A DNA stretch of 7,439 nt, taken from Clostridia bacterium (GTDB lineage: Bacteria; Bacillota; Clostridia; Christensenellales; UBA1242). Position numbers and translations under genes: made by a program. Numbering within the stretch: the stretch's first letter is position 1; each line of letters begins with the position of its first letter. Under the pieces are notes generated by a model. It saw only the letters and a program-made list of their open reading frames with translations. It made no database searches and was not told where the DNA came from. Where the stretch lies: positions 1 to 7,439 of the forward strand of contig JAGCEE010000004.1 in NCBI GenBank assembly GCA_017650795.1, read 5' to 3'. Of the stretch, positions 1 to 6,427 are shown piece by piece.

Positions 1-540
1 ATCAAACAAGCTAAAGACCTTACCTTCGTGGATATTGTAGTAGTAAGGTGCTTTTTCATCGGTTACAGCCGGTACTTTGAAGAATTGTGCCTTAACGAAA
101 CTAGCTGGGTCAACATGACCGAAATGGTTGATTAAATAGTGGTATGGACTATATGTTCTGTCATTTTCCAATTTGGCGAACATTCTATCAATTTCGTATT
201 CTTCATCTAAAGGCAAAAGAACACGGAACTTACTATTATTTCCATTGTAGGAATAACTTGTGTGAAGAATATACGTATATTCTTGGTATTGGTGTTCAAA
301 TTCTTGATAGGTATAAGTTGAATCATCAAAATCTAAGATTAGCATATTGGTCTTATCCATATTTTCAGTACATCTTTTATTACCCTTTATGGTACAAAAC
401 TTCCACTGTGGAATCTTGGACTTATCTGCAACAACAATAGGTTTTTTAACACTTTCCAATATGTTATTATAAGTCTTTTCTGTTAATTCAACAGTCTTTA
501 ATTCAGAATCAAATTGGTTATTTATTAATTGTATTTGCAT
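1..540 (-). CDS. Putative archaeo-eukaryotic-type primase (PrimPol-like), N-terminal 180 residues; runs off the window
   Basis: An open frame starts at ATG 540-538 and is still open at base 1, giving 180 visible codons. Residues 67-73 (LILDFDD) look like the acidic catalytic motif of the archaeo-eukaryotic primase superfamily. Residues 93-111 (HTSYSY, then KFRVLLPL) resemble the 'TS-S-H...RFRvilPl' segment found in phage PrimPols and plasmid replicases. Residues 144-158 (D, then QFFKVPAV) resemble the following D...rffy-P motif. These proteins make primers, often fused to a helicase domain; whether that is so here lies outside the window. The histidine usual after TSxS appears replaced by Tyr98, so activity is uncertain. 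T4 uses a DnaG-type primase (gp61) instead. The start overlaps the preceding small gene by 23 bases, suggesting translational coupling; I see no good Shine-Dalgarno. The frame is real; the family call is from motifs only. Confidence 0.6.
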   Translation of the reverse strand, partial: MQIQLINNQFDSELKTVELTEKTYNNILESVKKPIVVADKSKIPQWKFCTIKGNKRCTENMDKTNMLILDFDDSTYTYQEFEHQYQEYTYILHTSYSYNGNNSKFRVLLPLDEEYEIDRMFAKLENDRTYSPYHYLINHFGHVDPASFVKAQFFKVPAVTDEKAPYYYNIHEGKVFSLFD

Positions 541-721
541 TTGTACTACTATGTATTACTATGTGCCAATCATCAAATTGCCACGGTATCTTAGATGTAG
601 ATTGTTCTTGGTGTGTTATGAACTTACTGTTAAGATATTCATTTAACTTATCTGTATTAGTTCCTATCCAATAACAAAACGCATAAAAAACAAAGAAACA
701 AAATAGTCCAAATTCACTCAT
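518..721 (-). CDS. Small hypothetical protein with an N-terminal membrane segment
   Basis: A 67-residue protein I do not recognise. Residues 5-20 are strongly hydrophobic and aromatic (Phe, Tyr, Cys, Trp), consistent with one membrane-spanning or membrane-anchoring helix or an uncleaved signal; the remainder is polar and hydrophilic. Its ATG directly follows the TAA of the DHH gene (TAAATG), and AGGA lies about eight bases upstream inside that gene's end, so it is probably translated by coupling. Its 3' end overlaps the start of the primase-like gene by 23 bases. The tight packing supports a real gene, but nothing in the sequence indicates a function. Confidence 0.6.
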   Translation of the reverse strand: MSEFGLFCFFVFYAFCYWIGTNTDKLNEYLNSKFITHQEQSTSKIPWQFDDWHIVIHSSTNANTINK

Positions 722-1645
722 TTAAGCATCCTGCAGCTTTTTCATAAATTCATTTGGTGCTTCTTTCTTCTTTACTTCATTAAGTTCATTATCAACTTCG
801 GTTTCAATTCGCTTAATAAGGTCAGCAAGATTTTCCTTTTGTTGTGGAACACCTACTGCGTGATAATGACCACCACCCTTGCCCAATCGTTTTGTAACAT
901 TTACAAGGTTGATATTGCTATTGTCAGAACTTCTAATTGACAAGTTACCATTACGGTACAAGATACACCAATCATAGCCATCGTTTCTAAGGGAATCGGC
1001 CACATCACTAAGATACTTTTCAGCTTCACAAACTACACCATTATTCTTCAATTCTTGGATTGGAAGGTTAGCATAAAATTCATTATAATCTTTCTGTCTA
1101 CGAACTAGGAACTTCATTTCTGACTTGCTAAGTTCAATATCACCGGTCATAAATCTTTCCACGAACCAAGGAAATCCCATTGCCCAATACAAATGGTTAA
1201 ATGGCTTACTGCGTGGGTCTGTAAGTTTATATAAATCAAAATCGTTCGTAATGTTTACAAGTTCATCTAAATGCTTTAAACAATCATCGTGGTTAAAAAA
1301 TTCATAAGTAAGTTTTGCCCCGCAGAACTTTGAACAAATGTAAACATTCTTGCTTGGGTCATTGAAACTTAATGCACTTTCGTGGTGGTCTAGGACAAGC
1401 ACTGGACGGCCAAATGCTTGAACTTGTGTAAGGTTTACTGGACAAAAATCGGTAAAGATAACCGCATCAAACTTATCCTTTTCCTTAATCATCTTAGGAA
1501 TAATTTCATTTTCGTGTTCATAAGTAATCTGATGTGTGATAACATCTTTAAAGTAGTTACGAATTACAATGTTTGATGTTGCCCCATCCAAGTCAATATG
1601 TGTAAAGTTAAGAATACGGAGTTTAGAGTTTAAAAAATAATTCAT
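722..1645 (-). CDS. DHH-family phosphoesterase (RecJ/NrnA-like)
   Basis: A 307-residue protein with the DHH superfamily motifs in order: motif I at residues 15-21 (THIDLDG), motif II Asp66 (IFTDF), motif III Asp86-His87-His88 (VLDHHES), motif IV around Asp135/Asp137 (NDFDLY), and a DHHA1-type GGGH at 257-260 followed by Ala263-Gly265. These enzymes use two metal ions, usually manganese, to hydrolyse phosphodiesters: RecJ exonucleases, oligoribonucleases (NrnA) or cyclic dinucleotide phosphodiesterases. Size fits the compact NrnA-like group. The start at 1645 is chosen because AAGGA sits about eight bases upstream; the frame is open to 1711, but that extension would run through a terminator hairpin. 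A promoter-like TATATTGGG lies just upstream. Plausible roles are turnover of short oligonucleotides, DNA end processing or removal of a cyclic-nucleotide defence signal; the sequence does not decide among them. Confidence 0.88.
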   Translation of the reverse strand: MNYFLNSKLRILNFTHIDLDGATSNIVIRNYFKDVITHQITYEHENEIIPKMIKEKDKFDAVIFTDFCPVNLTQVQAFGRPVLVLDHHESALSFNDPSKNVYICSKFCGAKLTYEFFNHDDCLKHLDELVNITNDFDLYKLTDPRSKPFNHLYWAMGFPWFVERFMTGDIELSKSEMKFLVRRQKDYNEFYANLPIQELKNNGVVCEAEKYLSDVADSLRNDGYDWCILYRNGNLSIRSSDNSNINLVNVTKRLGKGGGHYHAVGVPQQKENLADLIKRIETEVDNELNEVKKKEAPNEFMKKLQDA

Positions 1646-1669
1646 TTTATATTCCTTTTTGTTTATATT

Positions 1670-1680
1670 CCCAATATAGA
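1670..1680 (-). promoter_or_regulatory. Promoter-like motif TCTATATTGGG upstream of the DHH gene
   Basis: Minus-strand TCTATATTGGG directly after the gp32 terminator and about 25 bases before the DHH start. It is one of four copies of a TATATT(T)GG motif, all in front of genes in this window. Here TTGGAA lies 17 bases upstream as a possible weak -35; the other copies have no consistent -35. Confidence 0.45.
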
Positions 1681-1713
1681 AAAAGTGGTTGCCATTTCCA
1701 ATAGCAACCACTT
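1676..1713 (-). terminator. Rho-independent terminator after the gp32 gene
   Basis: A perfect 10-bp inverted repeat (minus strand AAGTGGTTGC at 1713-1704 and GCAACCACTT at 1692-1683) with an 11-base loop, followed on the minus strand by TTTC. The run of T is contiguous with the stem end. It lies 28 bases past the gp32 stop and before the DHH promoter-like motif. There is no T-run on the plus-strand side, so it acts in the minus direction. Confidence 0.85.
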
Positions 1714-1741
1714 AAAATTATTTTTCTCTACAAACTTTCAA

Positions 1742-2666
1742 TTAGCCATTAGCCAATTTACTAAAGAAATCATCGGTATCGGTAATTTCTTCATCTGTAG
1801 AAGCCGCTGAATTTGGTGTGAATGATGGTTCATCATCAACACTTGTAGATGTAGCAGGGGCGGCTACTGGAGCATTCTGGACTTGACCTTCAAAGAGGGG
1901 AGCGCCGTTCTTTGCGAGGTAGGCATCCAAAATTCCCTGATAATCCTTTACATCTTCTTCCTTGTGTTCGCAATCGGCGAGAGTATAAAGTTTGCTTTCT
2001 ACTTCGTCAATTTCTTCATCGGTCAATTCAACATAAGATTTACCATTCCACTTGTTAATTGGCTTTTGTGAACCAAAGTGAGAGGAATCGTTCTTAGTGA
2101 ACTTACCAACTTGTACACCTTCAAACACAAAGTTAGCACCTGTCTTCCAATCAAAGGGGTTAAATCCTTTAATCAATCCGGCTTCTTGGTCTTCGTGGTC
2201 TGTCATAGCATCACTAATCATTTTCATAACAAGTGGGCCGTATTCAAAACGGAAAACCTTGCCTTCGGTATCTGGTGCATTTGGGTTACGCACAATTAGG
2301 ACATTAGAAATGTACTTTGGCTTGTACTTGCCTAGTACGTGGTTTCTACCTTCTTCTCGTCCCCATTTCTTCCAAGCGGCACGGTTGTAATCACAAATTG
2401 GGCAGGGTTTGCCAAACTTGCTTAAACAATCACAACCAAACCACATACCATTCTGAAGCTGGAACATGTGTGTTCTATTTTCTACGAATGGTGCAAATTC
2501 GTCTGGATGGGAAGGAAGGAAACGCATAACTACACTATACTTACCATCTTTAAGTACTGGTGTAAAGGCATTTTCAACCTTATAAGACTTCTTACCGGTT
2601 CCGTGTGGTGTTACCAGCAGATTGAATTTGGGTGAAATAGGAATTTAAATCTCTTTTAATTGGCAT
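1742..2666 (-). CDS. 32: gp32-like single-stranded DNA-binding protein, expressed through a +1 frameshift at CGGA
   Basis: Homologue of phage T4 gp32, which coats single-stranded DNA and organises replication and recombination. Starting at ATG 2666-2664 (GGAG about ten bases upstream), the frame runs 21 codons and then meets CGG AAC CGG TAA. The +1 frame continues to the TAA at 1742-1744. Skipping C2603 and reading GGA gives 307 residues, against 301 for T4 gp32. Landmarks line up with T4: 'VVMRFLPS' for 'AVIRFLPS'; His66, Cys78/Cys80, Cys88 and Cys91 against the T4 zinc ligands His64, Cys77, Cys87 and Cys90; 'SNVLIVRNPNAPDTEGKVF' for 'ANILVVKDPAAPENEGKVF'; and an acidic tail with TDTDDFF for protein contacts. 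An internal ATG at 2527 has no Shine-Dalgarno and would lose the N-terminal cooperativity segment. The gene is followed by a strong terminator. Confidence 0.93.
2600..2603 (-). other. Putative +1 frameshift site CGGA in gp32
   Basis: The zero frame reads AAC ACC ACA CGG AAC CGG TAA, giving a 24-residue dead-end product. Omitting the first C of CGGA gives ACA GGA ACC GGT AAG and joins the long gp32 frame. A second CGG two codons later (2597-2595) could also serve, with C skipped before GGT, but only the first matches the CGGAA shared by the three shifted genes. Confidence 0.75.
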
Positions 2667-2670
2667 ATTA

Positions 2671-2684
2671 TTTTATCTCCATTT
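2671..2684 (-). promoter_or_regulatory. Shared leader AAATGGAGATAAAA with ribosome-binding site before gp32
   Basis: A 14-base element identical to the one before uvsX. It contains the GGAG Shine-Dalgarno core and lies a few bases before the gp32 ATG at 2666. An eight-codon reading frame (ATG 2699 to TAA 2673, MKMMNKWR) ends within it. Confidence 0.6.
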
Positions 2685-2701
2685 GTTCATCATTTTCATA
2701 A

Positions 2702-2710
2702 CCAAATATA
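2702..2710 (-). promoter_or_regulatory. Promoter-like motif TATATTTGG upstream of gp32
   Basis: Minus-strand TATATTTGG, 36 bases before the gp32 start, in the 135-base gap after the gp59-like gene. The gap is otherwise AT-rich, with one long T-run and a 9-base direct repeat at its far end. There is no clear -35. It fits separate transcription of gp32, as in T4. Confidence 0.45.
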
Positions 2711-2776
2711 AAAAACTTAATGACTTAAAATTTATCTTTCAAAAAAAGTTTCACCTTAAACATTAAGACAAAAGTA

Positions 2777-2805
2777 TTTGTTTACAAGAATGATAGTTTG
2801 TTTAC
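2777..2805. repeat. Direct repeat of GTAAACAAA, 20-base spacing
   Basis: Minus-strand GTAAACAAA occurs at 2805-2797 and at 2785-2777, about two helical turns apart, spanning the stop codon of the gp59-like gene and leading into the gp32 upstream region. It could be a protein-binding site; in such AT-rich DNA it could also be chance. Confidence 0.3.
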
Positions 2806-3410
2806 TTTGTTATATTCTGTCGCACAATACTCATACAATGTATGAAATGTAAATAATTTTCGTCGGTTATCTTCTTTTCATCAATTTCAAATTTACCCTT
2901 TTCCCAGGCATAAATGAAACAATAGAAATTAACTTTACCTTCTCTAATTAAATCATACAAAGTATTTTTTTGTTCTTCATTGACTTGATATACATTGATT
3001 TTGTTTTCTGTGAAACCTTCTATTGATTCTCGGTCTTTAGAAAGTTCCTCATTCAATTTCCTTATGTATTCAAAGTGGGCTTTTGTTTCTTTTATGGTGT
3101 AAAATTTAGCAAATTCTTTAATTTTGTCAATACTGTTAAACTCAGAATTTGTTAGCTGTTTAAACTTTAAAATGTATTTGCCTATACAAGCCGAAACAAC
3201 TTCCATAAGTGTAATATTGCCACTATTTAGGGCATTTGCTAATGTTATGTATTGATTAGCCCCCTTATCCCAGTTCGGGGTCTTAAAGTAGTGCGTAAGA
3301 TAAAAGTCAAACTTATTTTCCATAAGATGTTTATACTTACCAGGAGTAGGCTTTCTTAGAAAGTCTTTCAACGCACGAAACAAGTTATATACACCATCTT
3401 TACTATACAT
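2802..3410 (-). CDS. 59: gp59-like replicative helicase loader
   Basis: A 202-residue, helix-rich, Lys- and Asn-rich protein, near the 217 residues of T4 gp59, which loads the gp41 helicase onto gp32-coated DNA. From memory of the T4 protein the pattern fits along the length: a 'DGVYNLF' opening, 'GKYKHLMENKFDFYLTHYFK' for the T4 'GKYDVIKYNWCMRVSDAAYQ' region, and a C-terminal segment 'YDLIREGKVNFYCFIYAWEK' like T4 'FKLLQSNIISFETFILLDSF'. Identity is low, so position is important support: it lies between the gp33-like and gp32 genes, the 33-59-32 order of T4. The ATG follows a TAA TAA pair with GGAG about nine bases upstream, so it is probably coupled to the upstream gene. No frame break is needed. 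Confidence 0.65.
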   Translation of the reverse strand: MYSKDGVYNLFRALKDFLRKPTPGKYKHLMENKFDFYLTHYFKTPNWDKGANQYITLANALNSGNITLMEVVSACIGKYILKFKQLTNSEFNSIDKIKEFAKFYTIKETKAHFEYIRKLNEELSKDRESIEGFTENKINVYQVNEEQKNTLYDLIREGKVNFYCFIYAWEKGKFEIDEKKITDENYLHFIHCMSIVRQNITK

Positions 3411-3413
3411 TTA

Positions 3414-3827
3414 TTACTCCAAAAAGTCCAAAATTGATAAATCAGTTTCTTGTTTGTTTTCTTGTGACTTTATCTTGAATCGTTTTTGTAATTCATTCTT
3501 TACCATAATGAAATTCATTTCATCAAGACATTTCAATGCTATTGGAGCATCCAAATAATCACTTACCAAGAAACAAACTGAATCCAAAATATTCACTTCA
3601 TTTTCTTTGTGGAATTTTGATAAAGCCATATTGAACTTGTTAAATGGTTCTGGACCATTATTGTTTGAAATGACAGGTATCAATGACTTTGGCAAATGTG
3701 TAGCATCATCAATATCTGAAAAGTCAAAACCATTCTTTGCTAACAAATTAAAGAATTTTTCTTTGTAGCTTTTCTTGTTCAACACGGTGTCTGTGTATTC
3801 ATCACTAATTAAAGCATCTAAGTTCAT
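3414..3827 (-). CDS. 33: gp33-like late-transcription coactivator
   Basis: A 137-residue acidic protein. In T4, gp33 (112 residues) binds RNA polymerase and, through its C-terminal peptide, the sliding clamp, linking late transcription to replication. This protein ends in 'DLSILDFLE', close to the T4 gp33 end '...TLDFLL'. The stretch at about 77-110 ('ILDSVCFLVSDYLDAPIALKCL') resembles the T4 helical region 'MVEEFGMSYLEATTAFLEE'. The N-terminal half (residues 1-70) has no match I recognise. Context is strong: it directly precedes the gp59-like gene, as 33 precedes 59 in T4. A strong Shine-Dalgarno AAGGAG lies eight bases before the ATG and overlaps the end of the helicase gene; it ends in tandem TAA TAA. 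Confidence 0.6.
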   Translation of the reverse strand: MNLDALISDEYTDTVLNKKSYKEKFFNLLAKNGFDFSDIDDATHLPKSLIPVISNNNGPEPFNKFNMALSKFHKENEVNILDSVCFLVSDYLDAPIALKCLDEMNFIMVKNELQKRFKIKSQENKQETDLSILDFLE

Positions 3828-3838
3828 TGTGATTCTCC

Positions 3839-5198
3839 TTACAATTCAAAATCTAATTCACCTAAATCATCAGCTACATCATCACTTGACTTTTTCGTAG
3901 TTTCAAACACATTCATACTACTTTGTTTGACATTAGCTTGATTCAAGTCAAAGATTCTTTGCTTTTCAATATCAACACCAATCATTGATACTTGACCCTT
4001 ATTGTTACCGAATCTAGTCTTCAACAATTGGACTGAATACATTCCTTGTTCTTTTATTTCAGGTGTTTGTGTAACACCAATGATAGCATCGGCCTTAGTA
4101 TTAACACCAAAGGAATCAGCAATATCATTCAAACCTACTTCGGCAGCATTGTAACCACCACGATTAGTTTGTGCAGCGGATACAATAGGAATACCCCATT
4201 CTTGGGCTACAGAACGAACCTGTTGGGCTACTTGTAGCAAGATAGTGTTTGTATTCATATTTGGATTAATTCTTCCATTTGGAATCATACAACCAATATA
4301 GTCAATGAATACAACATCAGGCTTGAATTTCTTCTTATCCATTAAATCCTTTAACAAGGATTTGATGTTCATAGCATTGATAGAACCTTCTGGATATTCC
4401 TTAATAATTAAATTATTTCCATTACACTTCTTTTTGAATGCACCAAACACCTTACCAAAGTCTTCTAATGACATTGACTTGAATTGTGTTTGTGATAGGT
4501 TAAACATATTTTGTGCTATACGAGCAGCAATCTTGTTTTCACTATCTTCAAATGTAATGTAAAGAACCTTGTAGCCATTCAATACCAGATTGGTTGTCAA
4601 TGAACTCATTATCAAGGTCTTTCCGGACATTGGTGCTTGACATTATAAGGTTTAATGAGTTTTCGTGTAATCCACCCATTAACATATCATCTAATGTTTT
4701 TACACCAGTCTTAAAGATTCTTTCCTTTGTGTTAGCATCTTCATACAATCTCCTTGGGTCACCAAAGAAATCAAAACCAATGCTTGTGTCAAATGTAAAT
4801 GTTTCTGCGTCTGACAATGCGTCAGCAAATGAACATTTTGGAGCTATACCTTGCATAGTCCATTTTACAATATCTTCACTGACATTGTAAGCCATTTTCT
4901 TTCTTACAAATTCTTGAATATCATCAAGCAAGAAATCGGTATTAACTTCATCATCAGGTAAGGCAATACAATTTTGAAATGTTGTATGTACTGTCTCGTC
5001 AGTAATCAATCTACTTGTTTCAATTACATTTGGCATCCTACCGAACTTTGTATTGAAATCAATAATATCTTTTGCAATCATTCTGCAATCAATATCAGAA
5101 AACCAATTTTCTCTTAATTCGGGTAGGACTTTTGAACACACATTGTCATTACTATACAATGCTTTAATAATTAATTTTTCAAAATCATTTTGTTTCAT
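3839..5198 (-). CDS. 41: gp41/DnaB-type replicative DNA helicase, expressed through a +1 frameshift at CGGA
   Basis: Hexameric replicative helicase of the DnaB/gp41 family, which unwinds DNA 5' to 3' at the fork and partners the primase and loader. Read with one +1 shift it is 452 residues (T4 gp41, 475). Residues 1-130 are the DnaB-like N-terminal domain. The ATPase domain has Walker A at about 186-194 (SSTNVGKT), catalytic Glu217 (TFEDSE), a gp41-like 'IIKEYPEGSINAMNIKSLL' near 264-282, Walker B Asp299 (VVFIDYIG), Gln343 (SAAQTN) and an arginine-finger-like 'KTRFGNN'. The zero frame hits CGG exactly at the Walker A glycine; skipping C4625 gives GGA and N-V-G-K-T. Without the shift, a 216-residue product with no ATPase ends at TGA 4550-4548. 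ATG 5198 is chosen because the open frame upstream crosses the uvsX terminator. Spacing to the promoter-like motif suggests a very short leader. Confidence 0.93.
4622..4625 (-). other. Putative +1 frameshift site CGGA in the helicase Walker A motif
   Basis: The zero frame reads AGC ACC AAT GTC CGG AAA GAC and continues for 25 residues of unrelated sequence to a TGA. Omitting C4625 gives AAT GTC GGA AAG ACC, that is N-V-G-K-T, the invariant Walker A end of gp41 helicases (T4: N-V-G-K-S). The functional constraint fixes the shift to this codon. Confidence 0.85.
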
Positions 5199-5202
5199 AA
5201 AA

Positions 5203-5212
5203 CCAAATATAG
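5203..5212 (-). promoter_or_regulatory. Promoter-like motif CTATATTTGG just before the helicase start
   Basis: Minus-strand CTATATTTGG between the uvsX terminator and the helicase gene. The ATG comes four bases after the final GG, so if TATATT is a -10 the transcript would start at or beside the ATG and be nearly leaderless. There is no convincing -35. Confidence 0.45.
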
Positions 5213-5241
5213 AATAAAATTTTTTGTTGGAATTAAAAGGT

Positions 5242-5298
5242 ATAAAAAAGAATAATGGGAAACTTACACCACACCTCAAGATGTAAGCTCCCACTATT
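5242..5298 (-). terminator. Rho-independent terminator after uvsX
   Basis: On the minus strand AATAGTGGGAGCTTACA (5297-5281) pairs with TGTAAGTTTCCCATTATT (5268-5251) with one bulged base and G-U pairs, enclosing a 12-base loop, and is followed by CTTTTTT (5250-5244). It begins a few bases after the uvsX stop and is followed by the helicase promoter-like motif. Confidence 0.8.
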
Positions 5299-5305
5299 CA
5301 AGAAA

Positions 5306-6425
5306 TTAGACAGCTTCGTCAGCTACTTCTTCGGTAGTTTCTTCGTTTGTATAAGAAGCCTTGCCATTAATCATATCCATAACATTCTGTGTAGATGTGA
5401 TTAATTCTTGGTCTTCAAATGCGAACTTGGCTTCTACATAGTGGCGGAAATTTTCTGTCTTGTAAATATCAATCCAGAACTGAGGACAATATAATTCTTC
5501 TTCTCTCCACAACTTTGTAGCTTCGCCTGTATTTTTATCTACATCAAAGTTTGTACGAGAATAGTAACCTGGCTTTGGCTTGTAAACTTCGCCACAGTCC
5601 ACTGCTTCTTCAAGCAAACCATAGAAAGGTGATACACCACCATTATGAAGAATAAGATACTTTGTCTTCACAAATTCCTTAGCTGAACGACCCTTCTTAA
5701 CACCGGCGGTAATTACCTTACCAAGAATGTTACCATCCTTGTCCTTATCCTTAGCTTCACTGGAAGCAAGCATAATGGCATCGGAGTTGAATAACAATCT
5801 CTTACCACCTGGAATTTCAAATTTATCACCATACATTTGTAATGAAGCATAGACGTGGTTCAATACAAGTGTAGTAAATCCACAAGCCAAAAGGACATTA
5901 GCCAATTCATTCTTGAAACGAGCGGTACTACCCATATCAGCAGCACTACTAGCTTCTTCAGCTTTTTCCATAACTTGTTCGGTTACCAACGGTCCCCAGG
6001 AATCCAAAAGAATAAAGACATTTCTTGCTTGTTCTCTTGTTAATCCATGACCTATTTTTGCGAGAATTTGTTTAACTTCTGGAATACGGTTGGTCTTAAA
6101 TACACCAACTTCATTCATCTTAATACCAAGGGAATTTAACACATCGTAATTGGTTGCGTTTTCGGTATCAATGATGAAACAATCCATTCCACTATCAAAT
6201 GCTGACTTTAAAACTGAGTAGCCAATCATTGACTTACCCCAACCTGAATCAGCACAAATTTGGGAAATACAACCCTTTTTAATTCCGTCCTTGAATCTTA
6301 CCACTTAACAACAAATTAACAGAAATACAATTTGTTGAAAGCCATTCATCAGCTTTATGTTCTTGTTCAAGAATATCCAAGAAGGCTTTTTCCTTCTTCA
6401 ATTTTGCGAGCAAACTATTTGCCAT
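5306..6425 (-). CDS. uvsX: UvsX/RecA-type recombinase, expressed through a +1 frameshift at CGGA
   Basis: Homologue of T4 UvsX, the RecA-family ATPase that forms filaments on gp32-coated DNA and drives strand exchange and recombination-dependent replication. From ATG 6425 (GGAG eleven bases upstream) the frame gives 46 codons and then CGG AAT TAA; the +1 frame continues to TAA 5306. Skipping C6287 gives 372 residues, against 391 in T4. The join reads 'LSGKIQGGIKKG', matching T4 'LSGEITGGMQSG'. Further landmarks: Walker A 'ADSGWGKS' at 58-65, 'FIIDTENA' at about 83-90, Walker B 'VFILLDSWGPL' with Asp141, 'LVLNHVYASLQMYG' and 'PGGKRLLFNSDAIM' (T4 'GGGTGPMYSADTVF'), 'GGVSPFYGLLEEAVDCG' (T4 'GGIDPYSGLLDMALELG'), and an acidic C-terminus. 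A GTG at 6304 could open the second frame, but it has no Shine-Dalgarno and would remove the N-terminal polymerisation region. Confidence 0.93.
6284..6287 (-). other. Putative +1 frameshift site CGGA in uvsX
   Basis: The zero frame reads ATT CAA GGA CGG AAT TAA, stopping after 48 residues. Omitting C6287 gives ATT CAA GGA GGA ATT AAA AAG, that is I-Q-G-G-I-K-K-G, which aligns without gaps to T4 UvsX I-T-G-G-M-Q-S-G. AAGGA just upstream resembles a Shine-Dalgarno, but the other two sites have none. Confidence 0.8.
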
Positions 6426-6427
6426 AT

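Noticed and set aside
144..440. Plus-strand open frame of 98 codons, and other plus-strand frames such as 2097-2390 and 4594-4890
   Set aside because: Each lies opposite a well-supported minus-strand gene, has no ribosome-binding site and no recognisable protein features.
1646..1711. Longer N-terminus for the DHH protein (start 1711)
   Set aside because: It would translate the terminator stem; the ATG at 1645 has a good AAGGA and places motif I at the usual distance from the N-terminus.
5199..5294. Longer N-terminus for the helicase (start 5294)
   Set aside because: The extra codons run through the terminator hairpin and the promoter-like motif and look unlike a helicase N-terminus.
2527..6304. 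Independent translation of the downstream halves from internal starts (ATG 2527, ATG 4630, GTG 6304)
   Set aside because: None has a Shine-Dalgarno, while the upstream starts at 2666 and 6425 do. The proteins would lack conserved N-terminal segments, and for gp41 most of the helicase N-terminal domain.
1742..6425. The three frame breaks as ordinary pseudogenes or random sequencing indels
   Set aside because: All three are +1, at the same CGGA in the same phase, in essential genes whose remaining sequence is well conserved with no other damage. A systematic base-calling insertion at CGGAA cannot be excluded from sequence alone and is kept as the main alternative.
1742..6425. Inteins or introns in uvsX, 41 and 32
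   Set aside because: The interruption is a single base, with no inserted segment.
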